A DNA stretch of 64,000 bases from Neobacillus sp. Marseille-Q6967 (GCF_946151075.1 NZ_CAMGZB010000001.1:434001-498000), one strand, 5' to 3'; shown: positions 27,181 to 36,604, counted from the stretch's first letter. The notes: generated by a model not told the origin, from the sequence alone. Made by a program: numbers and translations.

Positions 27181-27720
27181 ACTTATTGGCGACTGTAACT
27201 TTGTTGGTTTTCCTACTTCGGTCGTCAATAAGGGCTATTGGCGACTGTAACCTTGTTGCTTTTCCGATTTCGGTCGTCAATACGGCCTATTGCCGACTGC
27301 AACCTTGTTGCTTTTCCGATTTCGGTCGTCAATACGGCCTATTGCCGACTGCAACCTTGTTGCTTTTCCGATTTCGGTCGTCAATAAGGGCTATTGGCGA
27401 CTGTAACCTTGTTGCTTTTCCGATTTCGGTCGTCAATACGGCCTATTGCCGACTGCAACCTTGTTGCTTTTCCGATTTCGGTCGTCAATACGGCCTATTG
27501 CCGACTGCAACCTTGTTGCTTTTCCGATTTCGGTCGTCAATAAGGGCTATTGGCGACTGCAACCTTGTTGCTTTTCCGATTTCGGTCGTCAATACGGCCT
27601 ATTGCCGACTGCAACCTTGTTGCTTTTCCGATTTCGGTCGTCAATACGGCCTATTGCCGACTGTAACCTTGTTGCTTTTCCGATTTCGGTCGCCAACAAG
27701 ATCCTTTGGTGACCATATTC
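27181..27720. repeat. Tandem array D: 52-bp hairpin repeat, about 10 units
   Basis: GTCGTCAATA (last copy GTCGCCAACA) recurs at 27221, 27273, 27325, 27377, 27429, 27481, 27533, 27585, 27637 and 27689, exactly 52 bp apart throughout. Stem GTCGTCAATA/TATTGGCGAC pairs 9 of 10, the tenth being a T-G wobble. Two variants are mixed: AAGGGC with TATTGGCGACTG, and ACGGCC with TATTGCCGACTG. The array lies between divergent TetR and methyltransferase genes. The core is related to array B. Confidence 0.95.
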
Positions 27721-27856
27721 TTTAGTATTACTACCAAAAAATCATTCCACATCCCCTCCTTTTCATTTTCTACTATCTTCAGATGGAAAAAAAGGGTAAG
27801 ATTTATAAAAAATGTTCCCTTTTCGCAAAAATATTTATAAAAGGAGAGATTAGATT

Positions 27857-28624
27857 ATGAAGGATACCAAAGATTTGAAAGACCAATGGAATGCTAGTTT
27901 ATATGATTTAAAACATTCGTTTGTCTCAAAGTTTGGGAATGATTTAGTAGATTTACTGGCACCGAAGAAGGGGGAGAAAATCCTCGACCTAGGATGTGGT
28001 ACTGGGGATTTAGCGAATAAATTGTCGGAGCTTGAAGTTATTGTATTAGGTATCGATAAATCCGAGAATATGGTCCATCAAGCACAGAAAAAATATCCAA
28101 AGCTTTCATTTATGGTATCCGACGCAATCAATCTGGATTTTGAAGAAGAGTTTGATGCTGTCTTTTCGAACGCAACCCTTCATTGGGTAAAACCACCTAA
28201 CAAAGCTTTAGATGGAATTTATCGTAGTTTAAAGCATGGGGGGAGGTTTGTTGCTGAATTCGGAGGAAAAGGCAATGTTCAAACCATAACCGATGAGATT
28301 ACCCACCAATTGAAAAATTACCAGCAAACTCCACAGTTTCCTTGGTACTATCCTAGTATCGGAGAGTACACAACACTAATGGAACAGGCTGGGTTCAGAG
28401 TCACCTTTGCGCACCACTATGATCGCCCAACCCCTTTAGAAGGAGATAATGGGCTACGAAACTGGATAGAAATGTTCGCCCTTGGTATGTTCGAAGGAAT
28501 CTCCGAAAACATAAAAGAGCAAGTGCTATCCAAAGTCGAAAATAACTTGAAACCTCTTTTAATTAAAGATGGAATTTGGATGGCTGATTATAAAAGAATT
28601 CGGGTAATTGGAATTAAAGAATAA
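27857..28624 (+). CDS. Class I SAM-dependent methyltransferase
   Basis: 255 residues with a textbook SAM-binding motif KILDLGCGTGDLANKLSE near residue 40, VLGIDKSENMVHQA (acidic motif II), FDAVFSNATLHWV (motif IV) and GGRFVAEFGGKGNV (motif VI). It resembles trans-aconitate or small-molecule methyltransferases (LHWVKPPNKALDGIYRSLKHGG). ATG 27857 has AAAGGAGAG. It is monocistronic. Substrate unknown. Confidence 0.88.
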   Translation: MKDTKDLKDQWNASLYDLKHSFVSKFGNDLVDLLAPKKGEKILDLGCGTGDLANKLSELEVIVLGIDKSENMVHQAQKKYPKLSFMVSDAINLDFEEEFDAVFSNATLHWVKPPNKALDGIYRSLKHGGRFVAEFGGKGNVQTITDEITHQLKNYQQTPQFPWYYPSIGEYTTLMEQAGFRVTFAHHYDRPTPLEGDNGLRNWIEMFALGMFEGISENIKEQVLSKVENNLKPLLIKDGIWMADYKRIRVIGIKE

Positions 28625-28654
28625 GCCCAATAGTTTTTTTCGATCAAAATAATT

Positions 28655-28672
28655 TAATCAAACGTTTGATTA
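28655..28672. promoter_or_regulatory. Perfect 18-bp palindrome, copy 1
   Basis: TAATCAAACGTTTGATTA with no central loop; an identical copy lies at 28711-28728, 56 bp away. It looks like a dimeric repressor operator rather than a terminator. Confidence 0.6.
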
Positions 28673-28709
28673 GATTTTTCAAGCCATATATACCAAGGCT
28701 TTAACGGAT

Positions 28710-29207
28710 TTAATCAAACGTTTGATTAGTTTGATGCCTAAGAACCGTCTTAGTTACTACCTTACTCTCACTTCTTCCGCCTAATTTAAATACGACGATT
28801 CCGCCGATTATGACGAGCACACCTATTAACTGGTTGAAAGTAAAAGGTACCTTATCCAAACCAAGCCAGCCTAAAGAATCAAATAGTAAAGCAAATCCTA
28901 GTTGTGATGCCATAATGATGGAGATGGCGTATGTTGGGCCCAGAAGCCTTGTCCCTTGGACGATACATGTTACCACTCCTACTCCAATCAAACCACTAAT
29001 CCAGTACCACGGTTCCATATTTTGCAGGATAAACAATTGTTTTCCCTCAAATATAAGCCCCATTATTAGGGAAGCTAGGAATCCCATCCCTAGTACTAAT
29101 GTAGTTGTTGTCCAGGATCCTACTTGTTCATTCACTTTACTATTGAATATATTTTGCAAACTGACGAGGGAACCTCCGATGATTGCAAAAATCAGTCCTA
29201 GTATCAT
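28710..29207 (-). CDS. DMT-superfamily transporter, DUF606/YdcZ type (second copy)
   Basis: 165 residues with five hydrophobic segments, starting MILGLIFAIIGGSLVSLQNIFNSKV, the half-size DUF606 fold with the conserved GGxLxxxQ motif. It is the last gene of a three-gene unit: DUF606, Crp-type regulator, DUF606. Two half-size proteins of this family usually form a pair, so a heterodimeric transporter is likely. Its last codons (QTFD, then TAA) lie inside the palindrome at 28711-28728. Substrate unknown. Confidence 0.82.
   Translation of the reverse strand: MILGLIFAIIGGSLVSLQNIFNSKVNEQVGSWTTTTLVLGMGFLASLIMGLIFEGKQLFILQNMEPWYWISGLIGVGVVTCIVQGTRLLGPTYAISIIMASQLGFALLFDSLGWLGLDKVPFTFNQLIGVLVIIGGIVVFKLGGRSESKVVTKTVLRHQTNQTFD
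28711..28728. promoter_or_regulatory. Perfect 18-bp palindrome, copy 2
   Basis: Identical to the copy at 28655-28672 and overlapping the stop codon of the DUF606 gene. Confidence 0.6.
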
Positions 29208-29234
29208 ATTCTTTTCACTCCCGTTTATCTGACT

Positions 29235-29933
29235 TTATTCGTAAATATTGTTTCTAGCCAAAGCCTTTAATCCTTCTTTGTCCTTTATAAAAATAAACCC
29301 TTTATTGCGCTCGATCAGCCCTTCTGTACAAAAACTCAAGATTACCCGATTCAGATGGCGATAGCTGGTTCCAATTAAGTTTGCCGCATCCTTCAGACTG
29401 CTTGTGCTTATTTTCCCTTCAAATTGAGAATCCTCTTCATAAAAGGACACTGACAAAAGATAGCTGGCCAATCTTACTTCTACTGGATACATCAAATTAA
29501 AGCTCAAAGAATCGGATTTAACTGAAAACTTTCGGGTTATGATATTGAGTAAAAATTTTAGAAGCGGAGCATAATCACTTCCATATTTTTTTAACCAACG
29601 ATGGTGGATACCGATCATACAAACGGACGTTACTGCCTCAACCGTATTAATAATATCTATTCCTTGTACGTATTCAATGTCCCCGATTGCCTCAAGCGGC
29701 TGCTTAAAAGAGAGAATAATAGTTTTGCCTTCTTCAGAGGTCGTATAGATTTTAACCTTCCCTTTAACAAGAAGGTACAGATACTGTGAAGCTCCTCCCT
29801 GGGAACAGATAAGTTCTCCTTGCTCAAAGCTGTACAGTGATAAATGTGGTAATAATGATTCATTAAAAATGGATTCGATTTGATGAGCATGCAAATATTG
29901 ATTTAATTTTTCACGGTCTTTCATTTCTTTCAT
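29235..29933 (-). CDS. Crp/Fnr-family regulator (YeiL-like)
   Basis: 232 residues: an N-terminal cyclic-nucleotide-binding-like barrel (ELICSQGGASQYLYLLVKGKVKIY ... GDIEYVQGIDIINTVEAV), a dimerisation helix, and a C-terminal HTH (SLKDAANLIGTSYRHLNRVILSFC). There are too few suitably placed cysteines for an Fnr iron-sulfur cluster. I use ATG 29933, seven bases after GGGAGG. It lies between two DUF606 transporter genes, 47 and 27 bases from its neighbours, and probably controls them; a palindrome upstream of the first gene is a good candidate site. Confidence 0.85.
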   Translation of the reverse strand: MKEMKDREKLNQYLHAHQIESIFNESLLPHLSLYSFEQGELICSQGGASQYLYLLVKGKVKIYTTSEEGKTIILSFKQPLEAIGDIEYVQGIDIINTVEAVTSVCMIGIHHRWLKKYGSDYAPLLKFLLNIITRKFSVKSDSLSFNLMYPVEVRLASYLLSVSFYEEDSQFEGKISTSSLKDAANLIGTSYRHLNRVILSFCTEGLIERNKGFIFIKDKEGLKALARNNIYE

Positions 29934-29980
29934 CACCACACCTCCCGTCTTACATCTAACTCACTCTGAAATAGATACGA

Positions 29981-30406
29981 TTACAACCTTAGGATTACCA
30001 CACCTGCTATCATCATCCCAATGCCAATGATCTGCAGCAGACTCATCTTCTGCTTTACCAAGCCGAACCATCCCTTACTATCAATAACAAAGGTCAGACT
30101 CAGCTGAGCAATCAAAAGAGCAGAGATAGTAAGAGTAACACCAATCATTTGTATAGCCTTAACATTACTGAAAATAATGACTGCCGCTAAGGCGCCGCCA
30201 CCTAGATATAATGGTTTCACTTTCTTAAGTGAGTGCCATTTACCATCTCGGACGAACATTAGGATAATCAAGGCTGCAAGGAATCCGGTTAGCTGGGTAA
30301 TTGTTGCCGCTTGCCAAGTGCCAATATCTTGACTAATCCTGGTGTTGGCAACACCTTGTAGAGTAATAAAAGCTCCGCCTAATAATGCAAATATACTCCC
30401 CTTCAT
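29981..30406 (-). CDS. DMT-superfamily transporter, DUF606/YdcZ type (first copy)
   Basis: 141 residues, five hydrophobic segments, beginning MKGSIFALLGGAFITLQGVANTRI with the DUF606 GGxxxxxQ motif and ending MMIAGVVILRL. It is the first gene of the operon and probable partner of the second DUF606 protein. A palindrome at 30466-30479 sits at the position expected for an activator site. Substrate unknown. Confidence 0.82.
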   Translation of the reverse strand: MKGSIFALLGGAFITLQGVANTRISQDIGTWQAATITQLTGFLAALIILMFVRDGKWHSLKKVKPLYLGGGALAAVIIFSNVKAIQMIGVTLTISALLIAQLSLTFVIDSKGWFGLVKQKMSLLQIIGIGMMIAGVVILRL

Positions 30407-30465
30407 TTTTTCACCTCAATTTAAATATCTCTCTATTATTAAAAGGTTTATCCAGATATTTGGAA

Positions 30466-30479
30466 AGGACATATGTCCT
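30466..30479 (-). promoter_or_regulatory. AGGACATATGTCCT palindrome, Crp-type site candidate
   Basis: Perfect 14-bp palindrome. Reading towards the DUF606 gene, a TTTAAT -10-like box begins about 30 bases after its centre, which would place the site at about -41.5, the usual position for class II activation by Crp-family proteins. Confidence 0.55.
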
Positions 30480-30630
30480 CACCTTCTTAAGTTAGCATAG
30501 CACTTTACCAAATCCTTACGACTATTCTTCTCTCTTATGAATAAGTCCCAAAGAAACCGATAAACCTATCTTTGGAATGACTGGAACTTTTTTTCATTAT
30601 AATTTTTAGAAGCCGTTTGAGGAGGACGTT

Positions 30631-31620
30631 ATGGAAAATGTATTTGATTACGAAGATATTCAACTGATTCCTGCAAAAAGTATTGTGAATAGCCGTTCGG
30701 AGTGCGATACCTCGGTAGTGTTTGGCGGCCGTACTTTCCGTCTGCCTGTCGTGCCCGCCAATATGCAGACGATTATCGACGAAAGAATTGCCGTCTACTT
30801 AGCGGAAAATGGCTATTTTTATATCATGCATCGGTTTGAACCAGAAAAACGAATTTCTTTTATTAAAGATATGAACCAACGGGGATTGTACGCCTCCATC
30901 AGTGTCGGGGTCAAAGAGGGAGAATATGATTTTATCAAACAAGTTGCCGAAGAGCAGCTTTCACCGGAGTACATTACCATCGATATCGCACACGGGCATT
31001 CAAACGCAGTCATCAAAATGATCCAGCATATTAAGCAGCATCTGCCAAACAGTTTTGTTATTGCCGGAAATGTTGGAACACCTGAAGCAGTCCGGGAATT
31101 AGAACATGCTGGTGCGGATGCGACTAAAGTGGGAATTGGGCCTGGTAAGGTATGTATCACAAAAATCAAGACCGGATTTGGAACAGGTGGCTGGCAATTA
31201 GCGGCACTCCGCTGGTGTGCAAAAGCTGCAAGCAAGCCCATTATTGCTGACGGGGGAATCCGGACCCATGGCGATATTGCCAAATCGGTAAGATTTGGTG
31301 CCTGTATGGTCATGATTGGTTCCTTATTTGCCGGCCATGAAGAGTCTCCCGGTGAAACCATTGAGGATAAGAAAGATGGAAAACTCTATAAAGAATACTT
31401 CGGTTCCGCCTCCGAATTTCAAAAAGGGGAACGGAAAAATGTGGAAGGCAAGAAAATGTTAGTCGAGCACAAAGGTTTCTTAAAGGATACGTTAACCGAA
31501 ATGGAGCAAGACCTCCAGTCCTCTATTTCCTATGCAGGCGGAAACAAGCTAGAAGCCATTAAGCATGTAGATTATGTGATTGTCAAAAATTCTATCTTTA
31601 ACGGTGATAAAATTTATTAG
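30631..31620 (+). CDS. guaC: GMP reductase
   Basis: A 329-residue TIM-barrel enzyme that reductively deaminates GMP to IMP with NADPH. Seen: [18 protein letters not shown] at the start, [12 protein letters not shown], the substrate loop [12 protein letters not shown] with the catalytic cysteine, and [21 protein letters not shown] followed by [15 protein letters not shown]. Lack of CBS domains separates it from IMP dehydrogenase, and it fits the GuaC2 branch. GAGGAGG precedes the ATG. Together with add it returns purines to IMP. No riboswitch was seen in its leader. Confidence 0.95.
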   Translation: MENVFDYEDIQLIPAKSIVNSRSECDTSVVFGGRTFRLPVVPANMQTIIDERIAVYLAENGYFYIMHRFEPEKRISFIKDMNQRGLYASISVGVKEGEYDFIKQVAEEQLSPEYITIDIAHGHSNAVIKMIQHIKQHLPNSFVIAGNVGTPEAVRELEHAGADATKVGIGPGKVCITKIKTGFGTGGWQLAALRWCAKAASKPIIADGGIRTHGDIAKSVRFGACMVMIGSLFAGHEESPGETIEDKKDGKLYKEYFGSASEFQKGERKNVEGKKMLVEHKGFLKDTLTEMEQDLQSSISYAGGNKLEAIKHVDYVIVKNSIFNGDKIY

Positions 31621-31723
31621 CTATCATAGCCTTGAGATTGCTATGAGTCAAACCACGAAGTCATTAATCATTTCAATAACTTTGGTGGTGAACAAGCTCG
31701 GACGTTTATAAAGGTTAAATTTC

Positions 31724-31756
31724 AAGCTGGTCCTCTAAGAGGGCCAGCTATTTTCA
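31724..31756 (+). terminator. Terminator of guaC
   Basis: AGCTGG-CC/GG-CCAGCT stem with TCTAAGA loop, then ATTTT; located about 100 bases after the stop. Confidence 0.7.
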
Positions 31757-31818
31757 ATTGTAACAAAGTTGTGAATGAATACTTATTAACTTGGTCATTT
31801 ATGCTTTAAATTAAATTT

Positions 31819-32478
31819 TTAAACAGTTTTCCAGTCAGCAGCAAATTTTTCAATTCCTTGATCGGTTAACGGATGTTTTGACAATTGCTCAATGACCTTG
31901 AATGGAATGGTTGCAATATGGGCTCCAGCCATTGCCACACGTGTTACATGGTCAGGATGGCGAACAGATGCTGCAATGATTTGTGCATCTAGATTTTGAA
32001 TCCGGAACATCTCAGCAATTTTTGCGACAAGTTGAACTCCATCTTCATTAATATCATCTAAACGACCTAAGAATGGTGAAACATAAGTTGCTCCAGCACG
32101 TGCTGCAAGCAATGCTTGGTTTACACTAAAAATAAGCGTAACGTTTGTTTTAACACCCTTTTTAGTTAAATAGCGGCAAGCCTCTAATCCATCCAATGTC
32201 ATTGGTAGTTTAATGGTAATATTCTTATCACCGCCATTAATTTTAATAAGCTCGTTTGCTTCCGCAATCATTTGATCCGCTGTTAATGCATTAGGTGTTA
32301 CTTCAGCAGAAACCGACTCAACTTCCGGAACGGCATTTAGGATTTCGGCAATACGATCTTCGAATTTTACGCCCTCTTTCGCAACTAATGATGGGTTGGT
32401 GGTTACACCAGATAACACCCCGATTTTATAGGCTTTTTTAATTTCCTCTAAATTTGCAGTATCGATAAAAAATTTCAT
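31819..32478 (-). CDS. fsa: Transaldolase/fructose-6-phosphate aldolase (MipB/TalC type)
   Basis: A 219-residue small-subfamily transaldolase: [34 protein letters not shown], the Schiff-base Lys in NITIKLPMT, and [11 protein letters not shown]. It acts in the pentose phosphate pathway or as fructose-6-phosphate aldolase. I use ATG 32478 (GGAGG eight bases upstream), not the 26-residue longer frame. A fragment of 6-phosphogluconate dehydrogenase next to it suggests a former pentose phosphate pair. Whether it is transaldolase or aldolase cannot be told from the sequence by eye. Confidence 0.9.
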   Translation of the reverse strand: MKFFIDTANLEEIKKAYKIGVLSGVTTNPSLVAKEGVKFEDRIAEILNAVPEVESVSAEVTPNALTADQMIAEANELIKINGGDKNITIKLPMTLDGLEACRYLTKKGVKTNVTLIFSVNQALLAARAGATYVSPFLGRLDDINEDGVQLVAKIAEMFRIQNLDAQIIAASVRHPDHVTRVAMAGAHIATIPFKVIEQLSKHPLTDQGIEKFAADWKTV

Positions 32479-32589
32479 TATGTTTTTCCTCCATTTTTTA
32501 AAGTTATTTTTTACTTGATTTTTCCGACAGCATTTTCTGTTAATTCCATTAACCATGACCGAATAAAACTAAGCCATTATTCCAAACTC

Positions 32590-33090
32590 TTACGACCCTT
32601 CCGTACTCAAAATCAAATTCGTTTTTCTCCAGTACTTCAAATCCTTCGCTCTTATGGCATTCATCGTTGCATACTCAATTCCATTAAGAACCATCTTTAA
32701 GTAATGACCGCTGCCAGCTTTTCCGGCAAATAAGAGGCCGTTCTCCACTGCGGTATCTTTAAAAATAGGCTGCACCACCTCCCATGCATCAGGATCCCCG
32801 TCGATCATGTAACAAGCCCCATTCCGAGAACCTATTGTTTGTTTACTAAACAAATTAATAATGACAGATTCAATTCCAATGTTCAATGGATTTTTGCTAT
32901 TTACTTGGAACGAAATATTTTCATTTGGATTAATTTCAATAAACCAATAAGGTAGGTCCCATTTGATTTCCTCTTCTACAAAGGAACGGCTTAGTAAGCA
33001 GCGTGAAATTTCCAAAATAGAGTCTTTGACTTTTTCTTGGAATTCATTCGAAGAACAATCGTCACGTAATATATCCCGAATTAAAGATAT
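32590..33090 (-). pseudogene. Chimeric remnant with a 6-phosphogluconate dehydrogenase fragment
   Basis: The minus-strand frame contains DPDAWEVVQPIFKDTAVENG and GKAGSGHYLKMVLNGIEYA, the centre of 6-phosphogluconate dehydrogenase (normally about 300-470 residues), but lacks both the NADP-binding N-terminus and the C-terminus. It is preceded in frame by unrelated sequence (SFVEEEIKWDLPYWFIEINP ... ) that is open back to about 33090 without a start codon. It looks like the joint of two truncated genes after a deletion, so I call it a pseudogene. The nature of the upstream part is unknown. Confidence 0.7.
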
Positions 33091-33114
33091 TTATTATTTT
33101 TAATTGTTAAATAA

Positions 33115-33151
33115 ATAAAGAAAGCACGCCAACCCAAATTGGATGGCGTGC
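33115..33151 (-). terminator. Hairpin terminator after the M48-ankyrin gene
   Basis: GCACGCCA/TGGCGTGC stem with a 12-base loop, minus-strand tail TTTCTTTATTT. It is 230 bases from the protease stop. Confidence 0.7.
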
Positions 33152-33381
33152 ATGGATTTACTTATCAAGTTTCTCTAATCATTTTTGGTCAAATAATTTT
33201 CATACGTGACCATTCTTTCTTCTCTTTCGTTTTTTTCGGTTTCTTAGAACTCTATACGTGACCTTCTTACTTTTTTTAGTATTGACCATGATTTCCTTAC
33301 TATGAAAGATTCTAAAACTACTCAAAAGGCGTTTATTTATAAAAGAAAACCCTCCAATACAGCGAGTTTTAATAACATTCA

Positions 33382-34653
33382 TCAATGTTGATTCATCATT
33401 TCTAATAGTTCCGTATACTCAAAATCCTCCGCATACGTTATCGCCGTCATGCCTTCATCGTTTTCAAGATGTGGATCCGCCCCCGCATCCAAAAGCAACT
33501 CTACCATCTCTTTATTTTCCATGAACACAGCACTCATTAATGGTGTATATCCGTAAGGGTCTGCCAAGTTAGGATCGGCCCCATTTTCCAGCAAGATTCT
33601 CGCAGCTTCCGTTTGATCATTATCCGCCGCAATGATTAACGCTGTTGCTCCCACTTCCGGCTCCTGTTCATTCGGGTCTGCCCCTTCTTCCAATAACCTT
33701 GTCACTTCATCCGTATCGCCATTGATCACAGCTTCCATTAACGGAGTCAATTCTCCCGGAGCTGAAAACTCTTCTGTAAAATTCATCACTTCGTCGATTA
33801 AGGAATAAACAGTCCAGATGGAAAAAGCACCCGCCAGAATGGTAGAAATGACAATGGCAATCACACCGGCTTTGGACTTCTTCTTTAAGACAACAGTGCT
33901 TTCCCCTGCTTGAGATTCGATTTCAAAAATTCTTCTCGGTATCGCCGGATGGGTAGATAAAAGCTCTGTCAAAGAAATAAAGAATCCCTTTTTTTCATTG
34001 TATTGGTTCAAATATTCCTCTTTGTTCACATCTCGAAATAAATGCTTCCCTGCTGAAAACACGGTTAATGCCCGAACTGCCTTTTCCGGCTTTTCGGTAC
34101 AGGCCACGGCCATTCGGTCAGCCGTATACTCACATGCTCGGGAATAAGCCTCGCCGAGAAAGGGAATCCACATCGCCAGAAAGGTGAGCAAACGTTTGAC
34201 TACGTGATTCCTCTTCACATGCGCCAACTCATGTGCGATCACAAAATCTAACTCATCTTCACAGCCGGCCCCAACCAGTTCCACAATATCCGAATAGAGG
34301 ACCACAATGTTTTTACCGAACAAACCAAATATCCTAGAAGCAAAGGCGTTCAAAGCCCCTCCTGATTCCAAAATATACACTTCCGGAATTTCTTCAATCC
34401 CAAACCTTTTACTTAGCGCCGTTACCCTGTTATAAAGTTCGCCAAATTGGCGGGTTGAAAGCTGAATTCCGTTCAGGCGGATATATGCCATGGAAACAGC
34501 GTGCCCAATCAAAGTTACCAGCGCCAGTCCAAATACAATCGAAATCCCAATGATTGAAACAAATAGAAGAATAACCGCTAATACACTAACAACAATTGAA
34601 AAAATAAATAGTGGTTGTTCCTTTTTATGTATAAGGCTCTTCTCATCCAGCAT
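33382..34653 (-). CDS. M48-family membrane metalloprotease fused to ankyrin repeats
   Basis: About 423 residues. An HtpX/Ste24-like protease has two N-terminal membrane segments (about 18-60), the zinc motif HELAH in FVIAHELAHVKRNH and the third ligand region CEYTADRMAV, with GGALNAFASRIFG before them. After a third membrane segment (GVIAIVISTILAGAFSIWTV), three to four ankyrin repeats follow (GELTPLMEAVINGDTDEVTRLL, GATALIIAADNDQ.., GYTPLMSAVFMENKEMVELLL). I prefer ATG 34653 with AAAGGGA over ATG 34686 lacking a site. The ankyrin tail may recruit substrates. Such a fusion is unusual. Confidence 0.88.
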   Translation of the reverse strand: MLDEKSLIHKKEQPLFIFSIVVSVLAVILLFVSIIGISIVFGLALVTLIGHAVSMAYIRLNGIQLSTRQFGELYNRVTALSKRFGIEEIPEVYILESGGALNAFASRIFGLFGKNIVVLYSDIVELVGAGCEDELDFVIAHELAHVKRNHVVKRLLTFLAMWIPFLGEAYSRACEYTADRMAVACTEKPEKAVRALTVFSAGKHLFRDVNKEEYLNQYNEKKGFFISLTELLSTHPAIPRRIFEIESQAGESTVVLKKKSKAGVIAIVISTILAGAFSIWTVYSLIDEVMNFTEEFSAPGELTPLMEAVINGDTDEVTRLLEEGADPNEQEPEVGATALIIAADNDQTEAARILLENGADPNLADPYGYTPLMSAVFMENKEMVELLLDAGADPHLENDEGMTAITYAEDFEYTELLEMMNQH

Positions 34654-34907
34654 TAGGGTCAGTCCCTTTAAATAGATTTTTTTCATACTAATTTCATTAT
34701 ATTATTTGGGATTGAAATAAATTTATTCTTTAGTTGTTTTGTTTATCATTTGATGGATTTATTAAGTTTGAAAACCTATCTTCGGAAAATTTTTATAACT
34801 ATCTATCAACGAATTGAGAAGCCTTTCTACTTAAGTTACAGAATAGATAAATAACATCATTTACATAATAACGAAAAATAGGTAATTCTGTATGGAGGGG
34901 ATTGATA

Positions 34908-35375
34908 ATGGAACCACAAACAATTTTTGTGTATATAGCAAGCTTTATTTTCGCATTAGTGGCTTATATAATCCCTAAAAAAATGAAACCGTATGAAATT
35001 TATGCAACCTCATTGTTCGCAACATTATTTGGTCTTCTTGTTGATACAGTAATAGCAGTTAAATATAAACTTTATGTACTTGATAAGCCAGGCATACAAA
35101 TACCTCCATTAGTGGGCCAGGTTGTTTTATATGCTGCTACCAGTATAATATTATTGAACCTTTTCCCTTTTGATAGGCCTATTAAATGGAAAATGCTTCA
35201 CATTTTATGTTTCACTTTGCTTGCTGTTGCGTTTGAGTCTATTTCTCTTAAATTTGGATTTATCAAATATAATGAGTGGAAAATTTGGTATTCAACTTTG
35301 ATTTACCCATTTCTAATTTATTTTCTCGTTTTACATTATAAGTTTTTTCAATGGTTGGTAAAACGTACTTCGTAG
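34908..35375 (+). CDS. CBO0543-type membrane protein
   Basis: 155 residues, about five hydrophobic segments, with FPFDRPIKWKMLHILCFTLLA and FGFIKYNEWKIWYSTLIYPF, typical of the CBO0543 family of Bacillus membrane proteins of unknown function. ATG 34908 has GGAGGGG seven bases upstream; the TTG at 34902 is too close. Single gene sharing a bidirectional terminator with the convergent MFS gene. Confidence 0.75.
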   Translation: MEPQTIFVYIASFIFALVAYIIPKKMKPYEIYATSLFATLFGLLVDTVIAVKYKLYVLDKPGIQIPPLVGQVVLYAATSIILLNLFPFDRPIKWKMLHILCFTLLAVAFESISLKFGFIKYNEWKIWYSTLIYPFLIYFLVLHYKFFQWLVKRTS

Positions 35376-35379
35376 TATA

Positions 35380-35416
35380 AGAAAAGACCAGGTCAAAAAG
35401 ATTCCTCGTCTTTTCT
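35380..35416. terminator. Bidirectional terminator between convergent genes
   Basis: AGAAAAGAC/GTCTTTTCT stem with a 19-base loop between the CBO0543 and MFS genes. Confidence 0.7.
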
Positions 35417-35422
35417 AAGCGA

Positions 35423-36604
35423 TTAAACCGCGTCTCTTTGTTTTTCGGAGGGAAGAGCTCCTGGGTGCCCATTGTTTTTCAACAAACGTTTTACTAGGAA
35501 TGTGAACATCAACAACGAAATCACTACCGAAACGGCACTGACGGTGAACACTATTTGATAACTCGTATACTGGGAAACCCATCCCAAAACAATGGACCCA
35601 AGACCAATACCGAGGTCGGTCGCGGTTAATAACGAAGCATTGGCAACCCCTATTCTTTCTGGGTGAGCAAGACGTATGGTTGCCGCCTGAAAAGCCGGCT
35701 GCGCGGAACCGAAACCAATTCCGTACAAAATGGCCGATCCAATCACGCCGAATAGTCCAGTTGAAAAGCTCAAGGTAATCAAGGCTGAAGTCGTAATGAC
35801 TAGGGCAGGGATAATGACAAATTTCTCGCCATAACGGTCTGAAAGTTTCCCCGCAATAGGCCGGCTTAGGACAAGGGTGGCGGCATACACCAGAAAGAAA
35901 GCGCCTGAATTGACCTTGATTGAGTTCGTTAACAGCGGGACAAAGGCTGAAATGCCTCCATAGGCGAAATTCAGAAAAAAGACCGACACCGTAACGGGCA
36001 ATACCGATTTTTCAAATAATTCGATTCTTCTAGAATACGATTGCGGCTGGAAAGGCATTTTTACAATATACATTAAAAACAGTGCTATGGCAGAAAGGCC
36101 GACCGCGAATAAAAACAAAGCGTTATATGATAAGTTCTCTATCACCCAGATACCGAACATCGGGCCGATAGCCATCGCCAGGGTCATGGCCGTGCTAAAC
36201 CATCCCATCCCTTCACCGCGGCGGGCGGCTGGGATGATATCTGTGATGGCTGTAAAAATGGCGGTTGTGGAAACAGCCCAGCTCATCCCTTGCAATATTC
36301 TGATCCCAATTAAAACGACGATTCCACCGACCCAGCTATACAAATACATCGACAAGGTGAAGATTAGCAGCCCCCAAACGATAAACGGACGCCTGCCGAA
36401 CCGATCCAGCAGCACGCCGATCATCGGACGGAAAATAACGGCAGAAAGCATAAACGCGCCAACCACCAGACCAACCTGACCTTCGTTACCGCCCAGGTGT
36501 TTAATGAATAGCGGCAGCGTCGGAAGGAGCATATAAAATCCTGTGAATAGGAATAGCATTCCTACGGTTATGAGAATAAATGACTTCGTCCATAAGCGTT
36601 CCAC
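35423..36604 (-). CDS. MFS transporter
   Basis: 393 residues, 12 hydrophobic segments, with the MFS motif A GVLLDRFGRRPFIVWG between segments 2 and 3, its repeat GKLSDRYGEKFVI in the second half, and RILQGMSWAVSTTAIFTA. It resembles YfcJ/YhhS-like drug or arabinose exporters. The GTG start at 36604 has GGAGG upstream and lies 3 bases from the stop of the carboxymuconolactone decarboxylase gene, so the two form an operon that is divergent from a TetR regulator. Substrate unknown. Confidence 0.85.
   Translation of the reverse strand: MERLWTKSFILITVGMLFLFTGFYMLLPTLPLFIKHLGGNEGQVGLVVGAFMLSAVIFRPMIGVLLDRFGRRPFIVWGLLIFTLSMYLYSWVGGIVVLIGIRILQGMSWAVSTTAIFTAITDIIPAARRGEGMGWFSTAMTLAMAIGPMFGIWVIENLSYNALFLFAVGLSAIALFLMYIVKMPFQPQSYSRRIELFEKSVLPVTVSVFFLNFAYGGISAFVPLLTNSIKVNSGAFFLVYAATLVLSRPIAGKLSDRYGEKFVIIPALVITTSALITLSFSTGLFGVIGSAILYGIGFGSAQPAFQAATIRLAHPERIGVANASLLTATDLGIGLGSIVLGWVSQYTSYQIVFTVSAVSVVISLLMFTFLVKRLLKNNGHPGALPSEKQRDAV

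Noticed and set aside
27186..27725. 179-codon repetitive frame across array D
   Set aside because: The translated repeat cycles through three frames of the tandem DNA repeat; no start signal, so an artefact of the array.
28655..28728. Bidirectional terminators
   Set aside because: The palindromes have no loop and no consistent T run, so an operator is a better reading.
33200..33385. 61-residue basic ORF after the M48-ankyrin gene
   Set aside because: No ribosome binding site, low-complexity lysine/arginine composition, and it precedes the terminator hairpin; unlikely to be real.
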